This document shows, piece by piece, positions 14,911 to 23,461 of a stretch of DNA of 55,406 nt. Source of the DNA: Coriobacteriaceae bacterium. GTDB taxonomy: Bacteria > Actinomycetota > Coriobacteriia > Coriobacteriales > Coriobacteriaceae. A program made the position numbers and the translations under genes. The notes under the pieces were generated by a model. It made no database searches. It saw only the letters and a program-made list of their open reading frames with translations, and was not told the DNA's origin. Location of the stretch: positions 115,267 to 170,672 of the forward strand of contig CABJEP010000002.1 in the NCBI GenBank assembly GCA_902364645.1, given 5' to 3'. Numbering within the stretch: the stretch's first letter is position 1; every line of letters starts with the position of its first letter.

Positions 14911-16539
14911 TTACAGTGAGTCGATAAAGCGCTGCTGGGCGGCGCGGCCGGCTTCGTTCCACTTAAAGACGCCGGCGTTGTCGAGCACGTGGCCAAACAC
15001 TACGCCGACTTCCTCGTGCAGGATGCCGATGGCGCTATCCGCCGTAAGCTCGTCGGCGCGGCGGGCATAGACGTCCTCGGCCCACGCGGCATGGCTGCGG
15101 CAAAGGTCGTCCCCCTCGAGCGCACCGGCGAGATCGTAGCTGGCATCGGCCTTGGCCGCCAGCAGGTGCTCGCGGACAGCGCCGAGCTCGGGAACCAAGC
15201 GCGGCGGCAAAATCGCCAGGCCCATGACCTCGATCAGGCCGATATTCTCCTTCTTAATGTGGTGATACTCGGCATGCGGGTGGAAAACGCCCAGCGGATG
15301 CTCGTCGGTCGTGATGTTGCAGCGAAGCGCCAGGTAGGCCTCGTAGATTTCGCCGCCGGCGTTGCCGCGGGAGTCTACGCGGCGAATGACGGGCGTCACG
15401 GTGTTGTGCGCCACGCCATCGGCTGTGTGCGCGATGACGCCAACAGACTCATCGCTCCACTCGCGCCAGGCGAGGATAATCTTCTCGGCGGCATCGAGCA
15501 GCTGAGCGCGGTCATGCGAGCGCAGGCGCAGCACCGAGAGCGGCCACTGCAGCACAGTGCCGCTGACCTGGTCAAAACCGGGCACGCTAAACTGCGAGAC
15601 CTCGGCGGCGTGCATCATGGGGAACTCGTGTGCGCCGCCCTGGAAGTGGTCGTGCGACAAGATCGAGCCGCCCACGATGGGCAGGTCGGCGTTGGAGCCG
15701 ATGAAGTAATGCGGGAACAGGTCCACAAAGTCGAGCAGGCAGGTCAGGCCCTTGCGGTCGACGTGCATCGGACGATGCTCGGAGCTCATGGCAATGCAGT
15801 GCTCGTTAAAGTACGCGTACGGGCTGTACTGGAAGCCCCAGCGCTCGCCGTCGAGCTGGATGGGGATAACGCGCAGATTCTGGCGGGCGGGGTGAGCTCC
15901 GCCGTCGGCTGCGGCGGAGCGTCCGGGATAGCCCTCGTTTTCGATGCAGAGCTGGCAGGCGGGATACTTCTCGTCCGTGTTCTTAGCTGCACCTGCCGCG
16001 GCGATATCGCGCGGGTCCTTCTCGGGCTTGGACAGGTTGATGGTGATCTCAAGATCGCCCCAGTTGGTGGGGGTGCTCCATTTGATGTTGCGCGCGATGG
16101 CGGCACGGCGCACGTAGCCGGCGTCGCAGCACAGGCCGTAGAACCAGTCGGTCGCGGCACGGGGCTCGTTGACGCCCATACGCCCATTGAATTCCTCGTT
16201 TACAACCGAAGGCCTCGGCATGAGCGCGCCCATGATGCGCATGGCGATGCGATCGCGGCCCGACGCCGTGTCCTCGGCAGCACCGTTGGCAACGGCAGTC
16301 TCGGCAAGCGCGGCAAGCGTGCCTTCAAGGTCAAAGTCGGGCAGGGTATCGGGGTGCAAGAGCGAGAGTTTCTCAACCTGGAGTGCCCAGGCCATGTCGA
16401 GCGCCGGGCCCGTAGCACCGATGCACTCGAGAATGGTGTTGTATGCCCAGATGCGATCGTCCTGTCCGATCATCGATCGATGGATGGCATACTCAATCAG
16501 GCCCTGCGCGGCCTCGCGCACATCAGTCATTACAGCCAT
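14911..16539 (-). CDS. galT: Galactose-1-phosphate uridylyltransferase (type 2)
   Basis: Exchanges galactose-1-phosphate with UDP-glucose in the Leloir pathway. At 542 aa it is the long type 2 GalT of Gram-positive bacteria, not the 350-aa proteobacterial form. Markers are VNEEFNGRMGVNEPRAATDWFY, YFNEHCIAMSSEHRPM and the histidine triad-like GGSILSHDHFQGG, plus a C-terminal YHHIKKENIGLIEVMGLAILP. It overlaps the end of galK. A start at 16539 has AAGGGGG upstream; an alternative ATG at 16530 shares bases with the galK TAA stop (TAATG). Either way the genes are translationally coupled. No galE is present in the window. Confidence 0.93.
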   Translation of the reverse strand: MAVMTDVREAAQGLIEYAIHRSMIGQDDRIWAYNTILECIGATGPALDMAWALQVEKLSLLHPDTLPDFDLEGTLAALAETAVANGAAEDTASGRDRIAMRIMGALMPRPSVVNEEFNGRMGVNEPRAATDWFYGLCCDAGYVRRAAIARNIKWSTPTNWGDLEITINLSKPEKDPRDIAAAGAAKNTDEKYPACQLCIENEGYPGRSAAADGGAHPARQNLRVIPIQLDGERWGFQYSPYAYFNEHCIAMSSEHRPMHVDRKGLTCLLDFVDLFPHYFIGSNADLPIVGGSILSHDHFQGGAHEFPMMHAAEVSQFSVPGFDQVSGTVLQWPLSVLRLRSHDRAQLLDAAEKIILAWREWSDESVGVIAHTADGVAHNTVTPVIRRVDSRGNAGGEIYEAYLALRCNITTDEHPLGVFHPHAEYHHIKKENIGLIEVMGLAILPPRLVPELGAVREHLLAAKADASYDLAGALEGDDLCRSHAAWAEDVYARRADELTADSAIGILHEEVGVVFGHVLDNAGVFKWNEAGRAAQQRFIDSL

Positions 16540-17735
16540 GCCGCGTAAGCCCCCTTGTCAGAAATTGCGTAGTGACGGGCAGAACCCTCGCCCAGCCAAC
16601 TGTTCATCTTGGTGATAAAGGTGTCGACCAGGTCGAGCGGCACGAAGGCCTGGATGGTGCCGCCAAAGCCGCCGCCGTGAATACGGACGGCGCCACGGCC
16701 GTCGAGCACGTGCTCGGCCAGCGCCAGGGCATACATGGAAGGCTGCTCGGAACCCAGCTTGGCAACAACATTCTGCAGGTACATGGCGGAGCTGGCGCCG
16801 GACTCGCGCGTCAGGACCAGGAACCGGTCAATGTCGCCGGCGTTCAGAGCTGCCCAGCGCTTGTCGACCAGGCCGTTCTCGTACCAGTAGTGAACGGCGC
16901 GCAGGCAGGCACGGTCGCCCAGCTTGGTGCGTAGCTCGGGGAGCTTGGCGTCAAAGTCGGCAACGTCGACCTCGCACAGGCGCGCCTTGCCAAACTCGGC
17001 GGCGACGTCCTGCATTTCGCGCGGAACGGCGGCGTAGTCGTCGGTGGCGGCCACGTGATCGGCACCGACCTTAACGAGCACGAGCGCGTACCCATGATCC
17101 TCAAAGTTGAGCTCGAGCTTCTGGGTCTTAGGCTGGGCCTGATCCTCAAAGTCCATGTAGGCGAGGCCGCCCAGGCACACGGCGGCCTGGTCCATCAGAC
17201 CGCAGGGCTTGCCGTAATAGTTGTTCTCGGTGCGCTGGCTCATCTGAGCGAGCGTGACGGGTTCAATGGCGGGCGCGCCCCAGAGCGTCTCCATGGCACG
17301 GCCGTACGCGGCCTCGACGGCAGCAGAGCTGGAAAGGCCACCGCCCGAGGGGACGGAGCAGGTGAAGGCGAAGTCGAAGCCCTTGGGCTCAACACCAAGC
17401 GCTGCGACCTCATGGGCCATACCGCGCACGAGGCTTGCGGACGTGCCCTTCTCGGACTCCTGAATGTCTACCGTGTCTAGCGTGATCTCAAACGTAGGAT
17501 AGCCCTCGTCGGCGACGCGAATCTTGTTGGAATCGGTTGCCACGGCGATGCCGTCAACGGCGACATCGAGCGAGCCGGCGATAACGTGACCGCCCTCGTG
17601 ATCGGTGTGATTGCCGCTGATCTCGGAGCGGCCGGGCGCGTGCACGTAGAGCACCTGGCGGTCGCCGATGGGGCCAAACTCCTCCTCAAACAGCTTGGTG
17701 AGCGTGGCGAATGTCTTTTCGTCGGGGGTGGTCAT
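16530..17735 (-). CDS. galK: Galactokinase
   Basis: Phosphorylates alpha-galactose to galactose-1-phosphate. The 401-aa GHMP kinase begins with the galactose-binding motif APGRSEISGNHTDHEGG, followed by the ATP loop PSGGGLSSSAAVEAAYG and C-terminal RIHGGGFGGTIQAF (motif 3). The start at 17735 (MTTPDEKTF) has AGGAAAGGACT upstream; the longer frame runs into operator sequence. It heads a galK-galT operon that is divergent from the second LacI regulator, whose three operator-like repeats lie in the shared region, so repression by that regulator is likely. Confidence 0.95.
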   Translation of the reverse strand: MTTPDEKTFATLTKLFEEEFGPIGDRQVLYVHAPGRSEISGNHTDHEGGHVIAGSLDVAVDGIAVATDSNKIRVADEGYPTFEITLDTVDIQESEKGTSASLVRGMAHEVAALGVEPKGFDFAFTCSVPSGGGLSSSAAVEAAYGRAMETLWGAPAIEPVTLAQMSQRTENNYYGKPCGLMDQAAVCLGGLAYMDFEDQAQPKTQKLELNFEDHGYALVLVKVGADHVAATDDYAAVPREMQDVAAEFGKARLCEVDVADFDAKLPELRTKLGDRACLRAVHYWYENGLVDKRWAALNAGDIDRFLVLTRESGASSAMYLQNVVAKLGSEQPSMYALALAEHVLDGRGAVRIHGGGFGGTIQAFVPLDLVDTFITKMNSWLGEGSARHYAISDKGAYAAWL

Positions 17736-17775
17736 GGGAGTCCTTTCCTTGGCGCGCACAGGTGAGTTTTGCGTC

Positions 17776-17980
17776 GTTATGAGTACGTTAACAACTTGAA
17801 GCGGCATGAATCACGTGTTCACGATGCCGCACGTTACGGGCTATGTTAACGTACTCATAACACATCGCTTGTCACTTTTTGAGAATCTGGTAATCGGTAG
17901 AAATGCAGCCGTGAACGGTACTGCCGTATGGACTTATAAAGCAGAAGAGATGCAGATAGAAAAAGTAGAGTACGTTAACA
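17776..17980. promoter_or_regulatory. Three GAGTACGTTAACA operators between galK and the second LacI gene
   Basis: GTTATGAGTACGTTAACA (17776-17793) recurs inverted at 17844-17861 (TGTTAACGTACTCATAAC) and again direct as GTAGAGTACGTTAACA (17965-17980). They have the ACGTT core of LacI-family sites but a different flank from the lacE operators (TGGCAACGTTAACATT). Arrangement and number mirror that region: two sites near the divergent catabolic promoter and one near the regulator. A CCGTGAACGGTA motif lies at 17909. Confidence 0.75.
17909..17920 (+). promoter_or_regulatory. Recurrent CCGTGAACGGTA motif (galK/lacI2 region)
   Basis: Full match to the motif shared with lac, agmatine and pfl promoter regions. 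It sits between the second and third LacI-type operators. Confidence 0.5.
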
Positions 17981-18073
17981 TGCGTCCGACGATAGCGGGC
18001 TTCGGCGCGGGGTGTATTTCTGCCCGGGCCGGCATGCACGCTATTCAGATTTCGCAAGGGTGAAGGTGATCCT

Positions 18074-19105
18074 GTGGCAAGGCGCCCGTCCAACGATACC
18101 AGTTCGCGTCCGGTCTCCATGGCCGACGTCGCCCGCGCTGCTGGCGTTTCGCAGCAGACGGTTTCGCGCGTCGCCAACGGCTTGCCTAACGTCAACGAGC
18201 AGACGCGCCAGCGCGTGCAGGCCGCTATGCAAGAGCTCGGCTTTCGTCCGAGTTATGCCGGTCGCTCGCTGCGCGACGGCCGTTACCATTCAGTCGGCCT
18301 GTGCGTCAACGATGTCACCAAGTTTGGCAACCTCTCAATGATCGACGGCATCGCCAGCGCTGCTCGCGAGCATAATTGCGCCATCACGCTGGTCGAGATG
18401 TCCAAGACCGAGGAGTTTTCGCTTGCCGAGGCCACGCGTCGTATGGCCGCGCTGCCCGTGGACGGCATCATTATCGGCATGAGTCGCATGGCGCCCGATT
18501 TTGAGACGTTTGATCCACTGCCGGGCATTGGCACGGTCATCGTTACCATGTACGCGCATCCGCGCGTGACCACAGTTGACTCCGATCATTACGGCTGCTC
18601 GCTATTGCTTATGGATCACCTGTTTGAGCTGGGACACGATCAGATTCGCTATATTGGCGGCCCGTCGTTCTCGGTCGACGAGCAGTTTCGTCGCGCCGGT
18701 TGGCAGGATGCACTCGAGCGTAAGCACATTAAGCCGCAGGCGCCGCTCGAGGGCGATTGGTCTGCCAACAGCGGTTACGAGGCCGGCAGATATCTGGCCG
18801 AGCACGACCGCACCATGACGGCGATTTACGCGGCAAACGACCAGATGGCAAACGGCGCCATTGCAGCGCTGCGTGATAGCGGTCTGCGCGTGCCCGAGGA
18901 CGTGAGCGTGGTGGGCGTCGATGACTCGCTCGACGACTTTGTCGCACATAACGAGCTCACGACCGTTCGATTCGACTTGCATCAGCGTGGGCGCGAGGTG
19001 TTTGAGCATGCGGTTCCCGAGGCGGGTACGGTGGGCAAAACCGTTGCCATCCGTATTCCCGGCCAGCTCATCATTCGACATAGCACGGCGATACCGCGCA
19101 CATAG
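18074..19105 (+). CDS. LacI-family transcriptional regulator (probable gal repressor)
   Basis: A 343-aa repressor with helix-turn-helix SMADVARAAGVSQQTVSRVANG (about residues 15-36), hinge FRPSYAGRSLRDG, and a sugar-sensing PBP-like domain ending in DVSVVGVDDSLDDFVAHNELTTVRFD. The GTG start has GAAGGTGAT just upstream. It is divergent from galK-galT and has its own operator type (GAGTACGTTAACA), so regulation of galKT and itself is the simplest reading. It is a paralogue of the LacI protein at 8065. The gene ends about 130 bp before fprA, which has its own ribosome-binding site and is functionally unrelated. Confidence 0.9.
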   Translation: MARRPSNDTSSRPVSMADVARAAGVSQQTVSRVANGLPNVNEQTRQRVQAAMQELGFRPSYAGRSLRDGRYHSVGLCVNDVTKFGNLSMIDGIASAAREHNCAITLVEMSKTEEFSLAEATRRMAALPVDGIIIGMSRMAPDFETFDPLPGIGTVIVTMYAHPRVTTVDSDHYGCSLLLMDHLFELGHDQIRYIGGPSFSVDEQFRRAGWQDALERKHIKPQAPLEGDWSANSGYEAGRYLAEHDRTMTAIYAANDQMANGAIAALRDSGLRVPEDVSVVGVDDSLDDFVAHNELTTVRFDLHQRGREVFEHAVPEAGTVGKTVAIRIPGQLIIRHSTAIPRT

Positions 19106-19234
19106 TTTGTGCTGGTAAACGGCGATTTATCGCATTTCAATAACAATCGGTAAGGATGCTGGCAGATAGCTGTTGGGATGCAGCCGAGTGCTATGATAGA
19201 CGGGCTCTTTTGTCTATCTAGGAGGCTTTGCCTG

Positions 19235-20395
19235 ATGGAGATCACCAAGGATATCCGCTACGTTGGCGTCGACGATCACGACATTGACCTGTTCGAGGGC
19301 CAGTACGATGTGTCCGAGAACGGTATGGCATACAACAGCTACGTTATCTTGGGCGAAAAGATCGCTGTCGCCGATTCAGTCGACGGCGGTTTTGTCGACG
19401 AGTGGCTCGGTAACATCGAAGCCGTGCTCGACGGCCGCACGCCCGACTACCTGGTCATCCATCACATGGAGCCCGATCACTCCGCCGGCATCGCCGCCTT
19501 TATGGAGCGCTATCCCCAGGCGCAGATTGTGGCAAGCATGGGCGCCTTCCGCATGATGGTCAACTACTTTGGCACCGACTTCCCCGAGCGCAAGATGGTT
19601 GTCAAAGAGGGTGACGTGCTTGATCTGGGCGGCCACAGCCTAACGTTTGTCGGCGCCCCCAACGTGCACTGGCCCGAGGTGCTGTTCTCTTACGAGGCTA
19701 CCGACAAGGTGCTCTTTAGTGCCGACGGCTTTGGCAAGTTTGGCGCCAACGACATCGAGGATCCGGAAGGGTGGGCCTGCGAGGCGCGCCGTTACTACTT
19801 TGGCATCGTGGGCAAGTTCGGCAAGTTTGTGCAGGCCGTGCTCAAGAAGGCCGCCGACCTGGACATCCAGGTCATCTGCCCGCTCCACGGTCCTGTGCTT
19901 ACCGAGAACCTTGGCTATTACCTCGACACCTACAACACTTGGTCGAGCTATCAGCCCGAGGACGAGGGCATCACCATTGCCTACACGAGCGTCTACGGCC
20001 ATCTGAAGGCTGCCGTTGAGGAGCTTGCATCTGCGCTCGAGGCCCGCGGCCAGAAGGTTTCCGTCTTTGACCTGGCTCGCGACGACATGGCCGAGGCCGT
20101 TGAGGATGCGTTCCGCTATGACCGTCTGGTACTCGCTTCCATCACCTATCAGGGCGAGATCTTCCCGTTCATGAGCACCTTTATCCATACGCTTGCCGAG
20201 CATGCCTACCAGAACCGTACGGTGGCGCTCGTCGAGGGCGGCTCCTGGGCGCCCGCAGCTGCCAAGATTATGACCAAGGAGCTCGAGGGTATGAAGGACA
20301 TCACCCTGACGCAGAACAAGGTGACCGTCCTGGGTTCGCTCAACGACGCCTCGCGCGCTCAGATCGAGGCCCTCGCTGACGAGCTCTCCAAGTAG
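19235..20395 (+). CDS. fprA: Flavodiiron protein (FprA-type A flavoprotein)
   Basis: Reduces oxygen or nitric oxide at a non-haem diiron centre and protects anaerobes from oxidative or nitrosative stress. The 386-aa protein has the metallo-beta-lactamase diiron domain (HHMEPDHSAG with the H-x-E-x-D-H ligand set; further ligands in APNVHWPEVLF, FSADGFGKFG and CPLHGPVL) followed by a flavodoxin domain from about residue 250 (IAYTSVYGHLKAAVEELA). No C-terminal rubredoxin is fused. The start at 19235 is set by TAGGAGG upstream. It lies in the sugar island but has no visible metabolic link to it and ends in a strong terminator-like palindrome. Confidence 0.93.
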   Translation: MEITKDIRYVGVDDHDIDLFEGQYDVSENGMAYNSYVILGEKIAVADSVDGGFVDEWLGNIEAVLDGRTPDYLVIHHMEPDHSAGIAAFMERYPQAQIVASMGAFRMMVNYFGTDFPERKMVVKEGDVLDLGGHSLTFVGAPNVHWPEVLFSYEATDKVLFSADGFGKFGANDIEDPEGWACEARRYYFGIVGKFGKFVQAVLKKAADLDIQVICPLHGPVLTENLGYYLDTYNTWSSYQPEDEGITIAYTSVYGHLKAAVEELASALEARGQKVSVFDLARDDMAEAVEDAFRYDRLVLASITYQGEIFPFMSTFIHTLAEHAYQNRTVALVEGGSWAPAAAKIMTKELEGMKDITLTQNKVTVLGSLNDASRAQIEALADELSK

Positions 20396-20418
20396 CGATA
20401 CGTTCACGTTTAACGCTC

Positions 20419-20459
20419 AAACCACCACAAAGGGGACGGTGAACCTTTGTGGTGGTTTT
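20419..20459. terminator. Bidirectional terminator / dispersed ACCACCACAAAGG palindrome
   Basis: AAACCACCACAAAGG pairs with CCTTTGTGGTGGTTTTT between convergent fprA and the DeoR gene. Nearly the same palindrome occurs at 37244-37280 and a half copy at 38901-38917. Confidence 0.85.
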
Positions 20460-20462
20460 TGT

Positions 20463-21266
20463 TTAAGCGCCGGCGATGAGGAGATTTGGGCGGGCGTTGT
20501 CGACGATCTCGGCGATTGAGGTGGCGACGGCGTGATCGGGATCACGGTCCATCACGATGGCGTTGACGTCGGTCAGCTCGGCAAAGCGGTACATGCCCCG
20601 TCCGTTGACCTTGCTGGCGTCCATGAGGGCCACGCTTTGGCGGGCGGCGCCAATCATGGCCGCTTTGGTCTCGGCCATCTGGGGAAAGTCGGTGGTAAAG
20701 CCGCAGCCGGGAACGAAAGCGCCAGGGCACATGACGGCAAGATCGGCGTGGACCATTTGGAGCGCCTGCATGGTAAGTGGGCCGTACAGATAGCGATGGC
20801 CTTTGCGCAGTGCCCCGCCCAGCATGACGACATCGACTGAGGGCATGCTCTCGTCGATGTAATCGGCAATGGTAATGTCGGCCGTGATGACGGTGATGCC
20901 ATCGCGCTGGTCGAGGAGCCGAACGAACTCGAGTGCCGTGGTGCCGGAGTCGACAAGCACCGTGTCGCCGTCGTTAACAAGCCTGATAGCGCTTTGGGCA
21001 ATGGCTTGCTTGGCGGCAACGTTGACGTTGATGCGGCGATCCTGCGTGGAGACGGTTAGGCGTTTGTGGAGCGACACGGCGCCGCCGTGCGTGCGGCGCA
21101 ACTTGCCGGACTCGGCGAGCGCGTCCAGGTCGGCGCGGGCGGTGACGGAGGAAACGCCAAAGGTCTGGGCGATTTCTGCTACTTGCACCGAGGCGTTATG
21201 TTCGAGCATCTCCATGATGGCGGCACGCCGCTCATCGGCGAAAGCTCGGGTTGTTGCATGGGCCAT
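20463..21266 (-). CDS. DeoR-family transcriptional regulator
   Basis: A 267-aa repressor with winged helix-turn-helix (residues 10-60, AEIAQTFGVSSVTARADLDAL, then LRRTHGGAV) and a C-terminal phosphate-sugar sensor (VLVDSGTTALEFVRLL; MLGGALRKGHRYLYGPL). It departs from the first DeoR protein in having SVTARADLDAL rather than MTIRRDLEEL in the recognition helix, as GatR/AgaR-type members often do. It is divergent from the class II aldolase at 21602, and an inverted TAAGTAAG repeat in the 335-bp intergenic region is a plausible operator. It is probably the local regulator of the aldolase. Confidence 0.88.
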   Translation of the reverse strand: MAHATTRAFADERRAAIMEMLEHNASVQVAEIAQTFGVSSVTARADLDALAESGKLRRTHGGAVSLHKRLTVSTQDRRINVNVAAKQAIAQSAIRLVNDGDTVLVDSGTTALEFVRLLDQRDGITVITADITIADYIDESMPSVDVVMLGGALRKGHRYLYGPLTMQALQMVHADLAVMCPGAFVPGCGFTTDFPQMAETKAAMIGAARQSVALMDASKVNGRGMYRFAELTDVNAIVMDRDPDHAVATSIAEIVDNARPNLLIAGA

Positions 21267-21332
21267 ATCCGCTCCATCATCGTCTGAAATTTGCAGGAAT
21301 TGTGTTGAGTCTATTTTCGTTCATTTTCTTTT

Positions 21333-21367
21333 TAAGTAAGAAAACGCCTTTCGATTACTTACTTTTT
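21333..21367. promoter_or_regulatory. Inverted TAAGTAAG repeat upstream of the aldolase
   Basis: TTTAAGTAAGAAAA and TTACTTACTTTT form an inverted repeat in an AT-rich stretch, 67 bp beyond the regulator start and about 235 bp before the aldolase. It is a candidate DeoR operator. The remaining 21368-21601 shows no gene or repeat. Confidence 0.5.
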
Positions 21368-21601
21368 CTATAAAAGAAAGACGCTGAACGCCCAAAATTC
21401 AAAATCGAACACGCCCGCTCGGCTCCAATTCCTTCCGTTTACTTTTCAAAAGCGACTGTATTGACCTGCATGGGCTCAATATCTCGCACATGTATACCCG
21501 CTGAATTTCATACAATGAGCGCAGCAAAATGCAAGGTAAAACGCCTTGCGGACACGTACGCCCGATGTCCAGATGCGGGCGAGGGAGAGGAGCAAACGCT
21601 C

Positions 21602-22459
21602 ATGGCACTTGTTACCACCGAAAAGATACTCAAGGACGCTCAGGCCGGCCACTACGCCGTCGGCGCGTTCAACGTCGAGAACCTCGAGTTTGTTATGGCC
21701 GTTCTGGCCGCTGCCGAGGAGACCAAGTCCCCCGTCATCATGCAGACCACCCCGGGCACCATCAAGACCGCTGGTCTGGACTACTTCTACGGCATGGTCA
21801 AGGCTGCCGCCGAGCGCGCTTCCGTGCCCGTTGCCCTGCACCTCGATCACGGCGATGGCTATGACCGCTGCATGCAGGCTTTCCGCACGGGCTACACCTC
21901 CGTCATGATCGACGGTTCGCACGAGTCCTTCGAGGACAACATCGCTCTGACCAAGTCCGTCGCCGACGCTGGCCGCGCCATGGGCGTGCCCGTCGAGGCC
22001 GAGCTCGGCAAGGTCGGCGGTAAGGAGGACGACGGTCCCGCGGTTGAGGGCGAGAGCCCCTACACCGATCCTGCCGAGGCCAAGGAGTTTGTTGAGCGCA
22101 CCGGCTGCACCTCGCTGGCCATTGGCGTTGGCACCAGCCACGGCGTGTACACGAGCGATCCTCACATCGAGCAGTCCGTGGTCAAGGCCATTCGCGACGC
22201 CGTCGACGTGCCGCTGGTTCTGCACGGTACCTCCGGTGTGCCCGATGAGCAGGTTGCCGAGGCCGTGAAGAACGGCATCTGCAAGGTCAACTACGCCACC
22301 GAGCTGCGTCAGGCCTACACCAAGGGCTTCATGGCCTACATGGCCGAGAACCCCGCTTGCTTCGATCCTAAGAAGCCGGCCAAGGAGGGCATGCGTGAGA
22401 TCACCGAGCTGGTTAAGATCCGCATGACTAACCTCAACTCTGTGGGCAAGGCAGAGTAA
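21602..22459 (+). CDS. Class II ketose-bisphosphate aldolase (tagatose/fructose type)
   Basis: Cleaves a ketose-1,6-bisphosphate into dihydroxyacetone phosphate and glyceraldehyde-3-phosphate with a Zn ion. The 285-aa protein matches the GatY/KbaY/FbaA group: GAFNVENLEFVMAVL, HLDHGDGYDRCMQAF (metal and proton-transfer residues), EAELGKVGGKEDD, VGTSHGVY and LHGTSGVPDEQV. MALVTTEK is chosen as start because GAGGAG precedes it. In this locus it can take the place of LacD and complete the tagatose-6-phosphate route; a generic glycolytic role is equally compatible with the sequence. It is followed by a large palindromic element that also works as a terminator. Confidence 0.9.
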   Translation: MALVTTEKILKDAQAGHYAVGAFNVENLEFVMAVLAAAEETKSPVIMQTTPGTIKTAGLDYFYGMVKAAAERASVPVALHLDHGDGYDRCMQAFRTGYTSVMIDGSHESFEDNIALTKSVADAGRAMGVPVEAELGKVGGKEDDGPAVEGESPYTDPAEAKEFVERTGCTSLAIGVGTSHGVYTSDPHIEQSVVKAIRDAVDVPLVLHGTSGVPDEQVAEAVKNGICKVNYATELRQAYTKGFMAYMAENPACFDPKKPAKEGMREITELVKIRMTNLNSVGKAE

Positions 22460-22492
22460 CAGCAAGGGTACTCCGACTCGCTACATATCCCG

Positions 22493-22621
22493 GGGAGGGA
22501 CGAGGACTTAGTTCCCCAATCGTCCTCGGGCATGCAAAAAGCCTCGCTGCGCACTTCGTGCGGCGAGGCTTTTTGCCCCCTGCGGAAAGATTGGGGAACT
22601 AAGCCCTCGTCCCTCCCAGGT
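22493..22621. repeat. Nested palindrome with constant core, copy A
   Basis: Outer arms at about 22493-22521 and 22590-22618 are complementary over about 29 bp with one mismatch. Inside them, CGTCCTCGGGCATGC, a stem AAAAAGCCTCGC / GCGAGGCTTTTT with loop containing CGCACTTCGTGCG, and CCTGCGGAAAG form a core that is shared with the element at 49781-49911. The inner stem ends in a T run, so it also serves as terminator of the aldolase gene. Confidence 0.9.
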
Positions 22622-22670
22622 TGACCTACTCGAGGTCGTCGCCCTTGTGGCGTTAGGGCGGAAAATAATA

Positions 22671-22723
22671 AGAAGCCTTCGCGCTGCGGAATGATTTTGG
22701 AAACTAAGTACGGGGACCCGCCC
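22671..22723. repeat. Orphan half of a nested-palindrome element
   Basis: AGAAGCCTTCGCGCTGCGGAA followed by a right-arm-like stretch (ending ACTAAGTACGGGGACC) looks like a collapsed core plus one arm, without the matching left arm nearby. It lies in the 322-bp gene-free interval between the aldolase and the HAD gene together with copy A. Confidence 0.5.
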
Positions 22724-22781
22724 AAGCCGTTCTGCTCAATCGCCCTTGTGGTGTTGGGACTGAAAGGGTGGGACGCGTGGG

Positions 22782-23405
22782 TTATTTGGTTGTTAGGGTT
22801 AGCAGGTCGTTGGGGGTTTTGAGGTTGTAGGTGGCGTTTGGGATATCTTGGTGTGATCCCCATGCTGCTCGGGCAAAACTGACCCCTGCTGAAGTTGCGC
22901 ATTGTTCGTCGTAGACGGTGTCGCCAACGTAGACGACGTTGCCAGGATTCGCGCCCGCACGTCGGAGATATTCGAGCATGGGTGCGGGTGCGGGTTTATG
23001 TTCGGTTGTGTCTTCGACAAGGATGATGTGCTCAAAATACTTATCGAAACCAAGGGGTGCAATTTCTTTTGCGTATTCGTCGCGCGCACGTGAGGAGACG
23101 ATGCCAAGTTTGCAGCCGCTATCGGCGAGTGTTGCGATGACTTCAAGCAAGCCTGGAAACACGCTGATGGTGCTTTTAAAGCTGGCGGCAACTTGGCACC
23201 AGCGATCCAACGTTGCCTGCGAGTAGATCCCAAGTTTCTCAAGGGCATCCTTGCCGGGTATGCCGAGGGCAAAGTCAAGCTCGTGTCGGGGAAGCGTTTT
23301 GCTGGTCTCTTCTTGGACAATCTGGACAAGCGATGACAGAACGCTTTCTTCTGTATCTGCCAATGTCCCATCAACGTCAAATACGATATGGTCAAAGTGC
23401 TTCAT
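22782..23405 (-). CDS. HAD-superfamily phosphatase (phosphoglycolate-phosphatase-like)
   Basis: A 207-aa subfamily IA HAD hydrolase. The nucleophile motif is DVDGTLAD (residues 10-17), motif II is GIVSSRARDEY, the lysine of motif III is in EHKPAPAPM, and the acidic motif is YVGDTVYDEQ. A helical cap lies between motifs I and II. This arrangement is shared by phosphoglycolate phosphatase and sugar-phosphate phosphatases; substrate cannot be read from sequence. The gene is codirectional with the downstream-placed AraC gene (57 bp apart on the minus strand), so they may share a transcript. Confidence 0.85.
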   Translation of the reverse strand: MKHFDHIVFDVDGTLADTEESVLSSLVQIVQEETSKTLPRHELDFALGIPGKDALEKLGIYSQATLDRWCQVAASFKSTISVFPGLLEVIATLADSGCKLGIVSSRARDEYAKEIAPLGFDKYFEHIILVEDTTEHKPAPAPMLEYLRRAGANPGNVVYVGDTVYDEQCATSAGVSFARAAWGSHQDIPNATYNLKTPNDLLTLTTK

Positions 23406-23461
23406 ATGATTGCTCCTCTCTGTTGTTTGCCTGCAAGTTTGATGCAGTGACAGAAGAAGGG

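Noticed and set aside
14989..16548. 519-aa open frame opposite galT
   Set aside because: Shadow of galT with no motif of its own.
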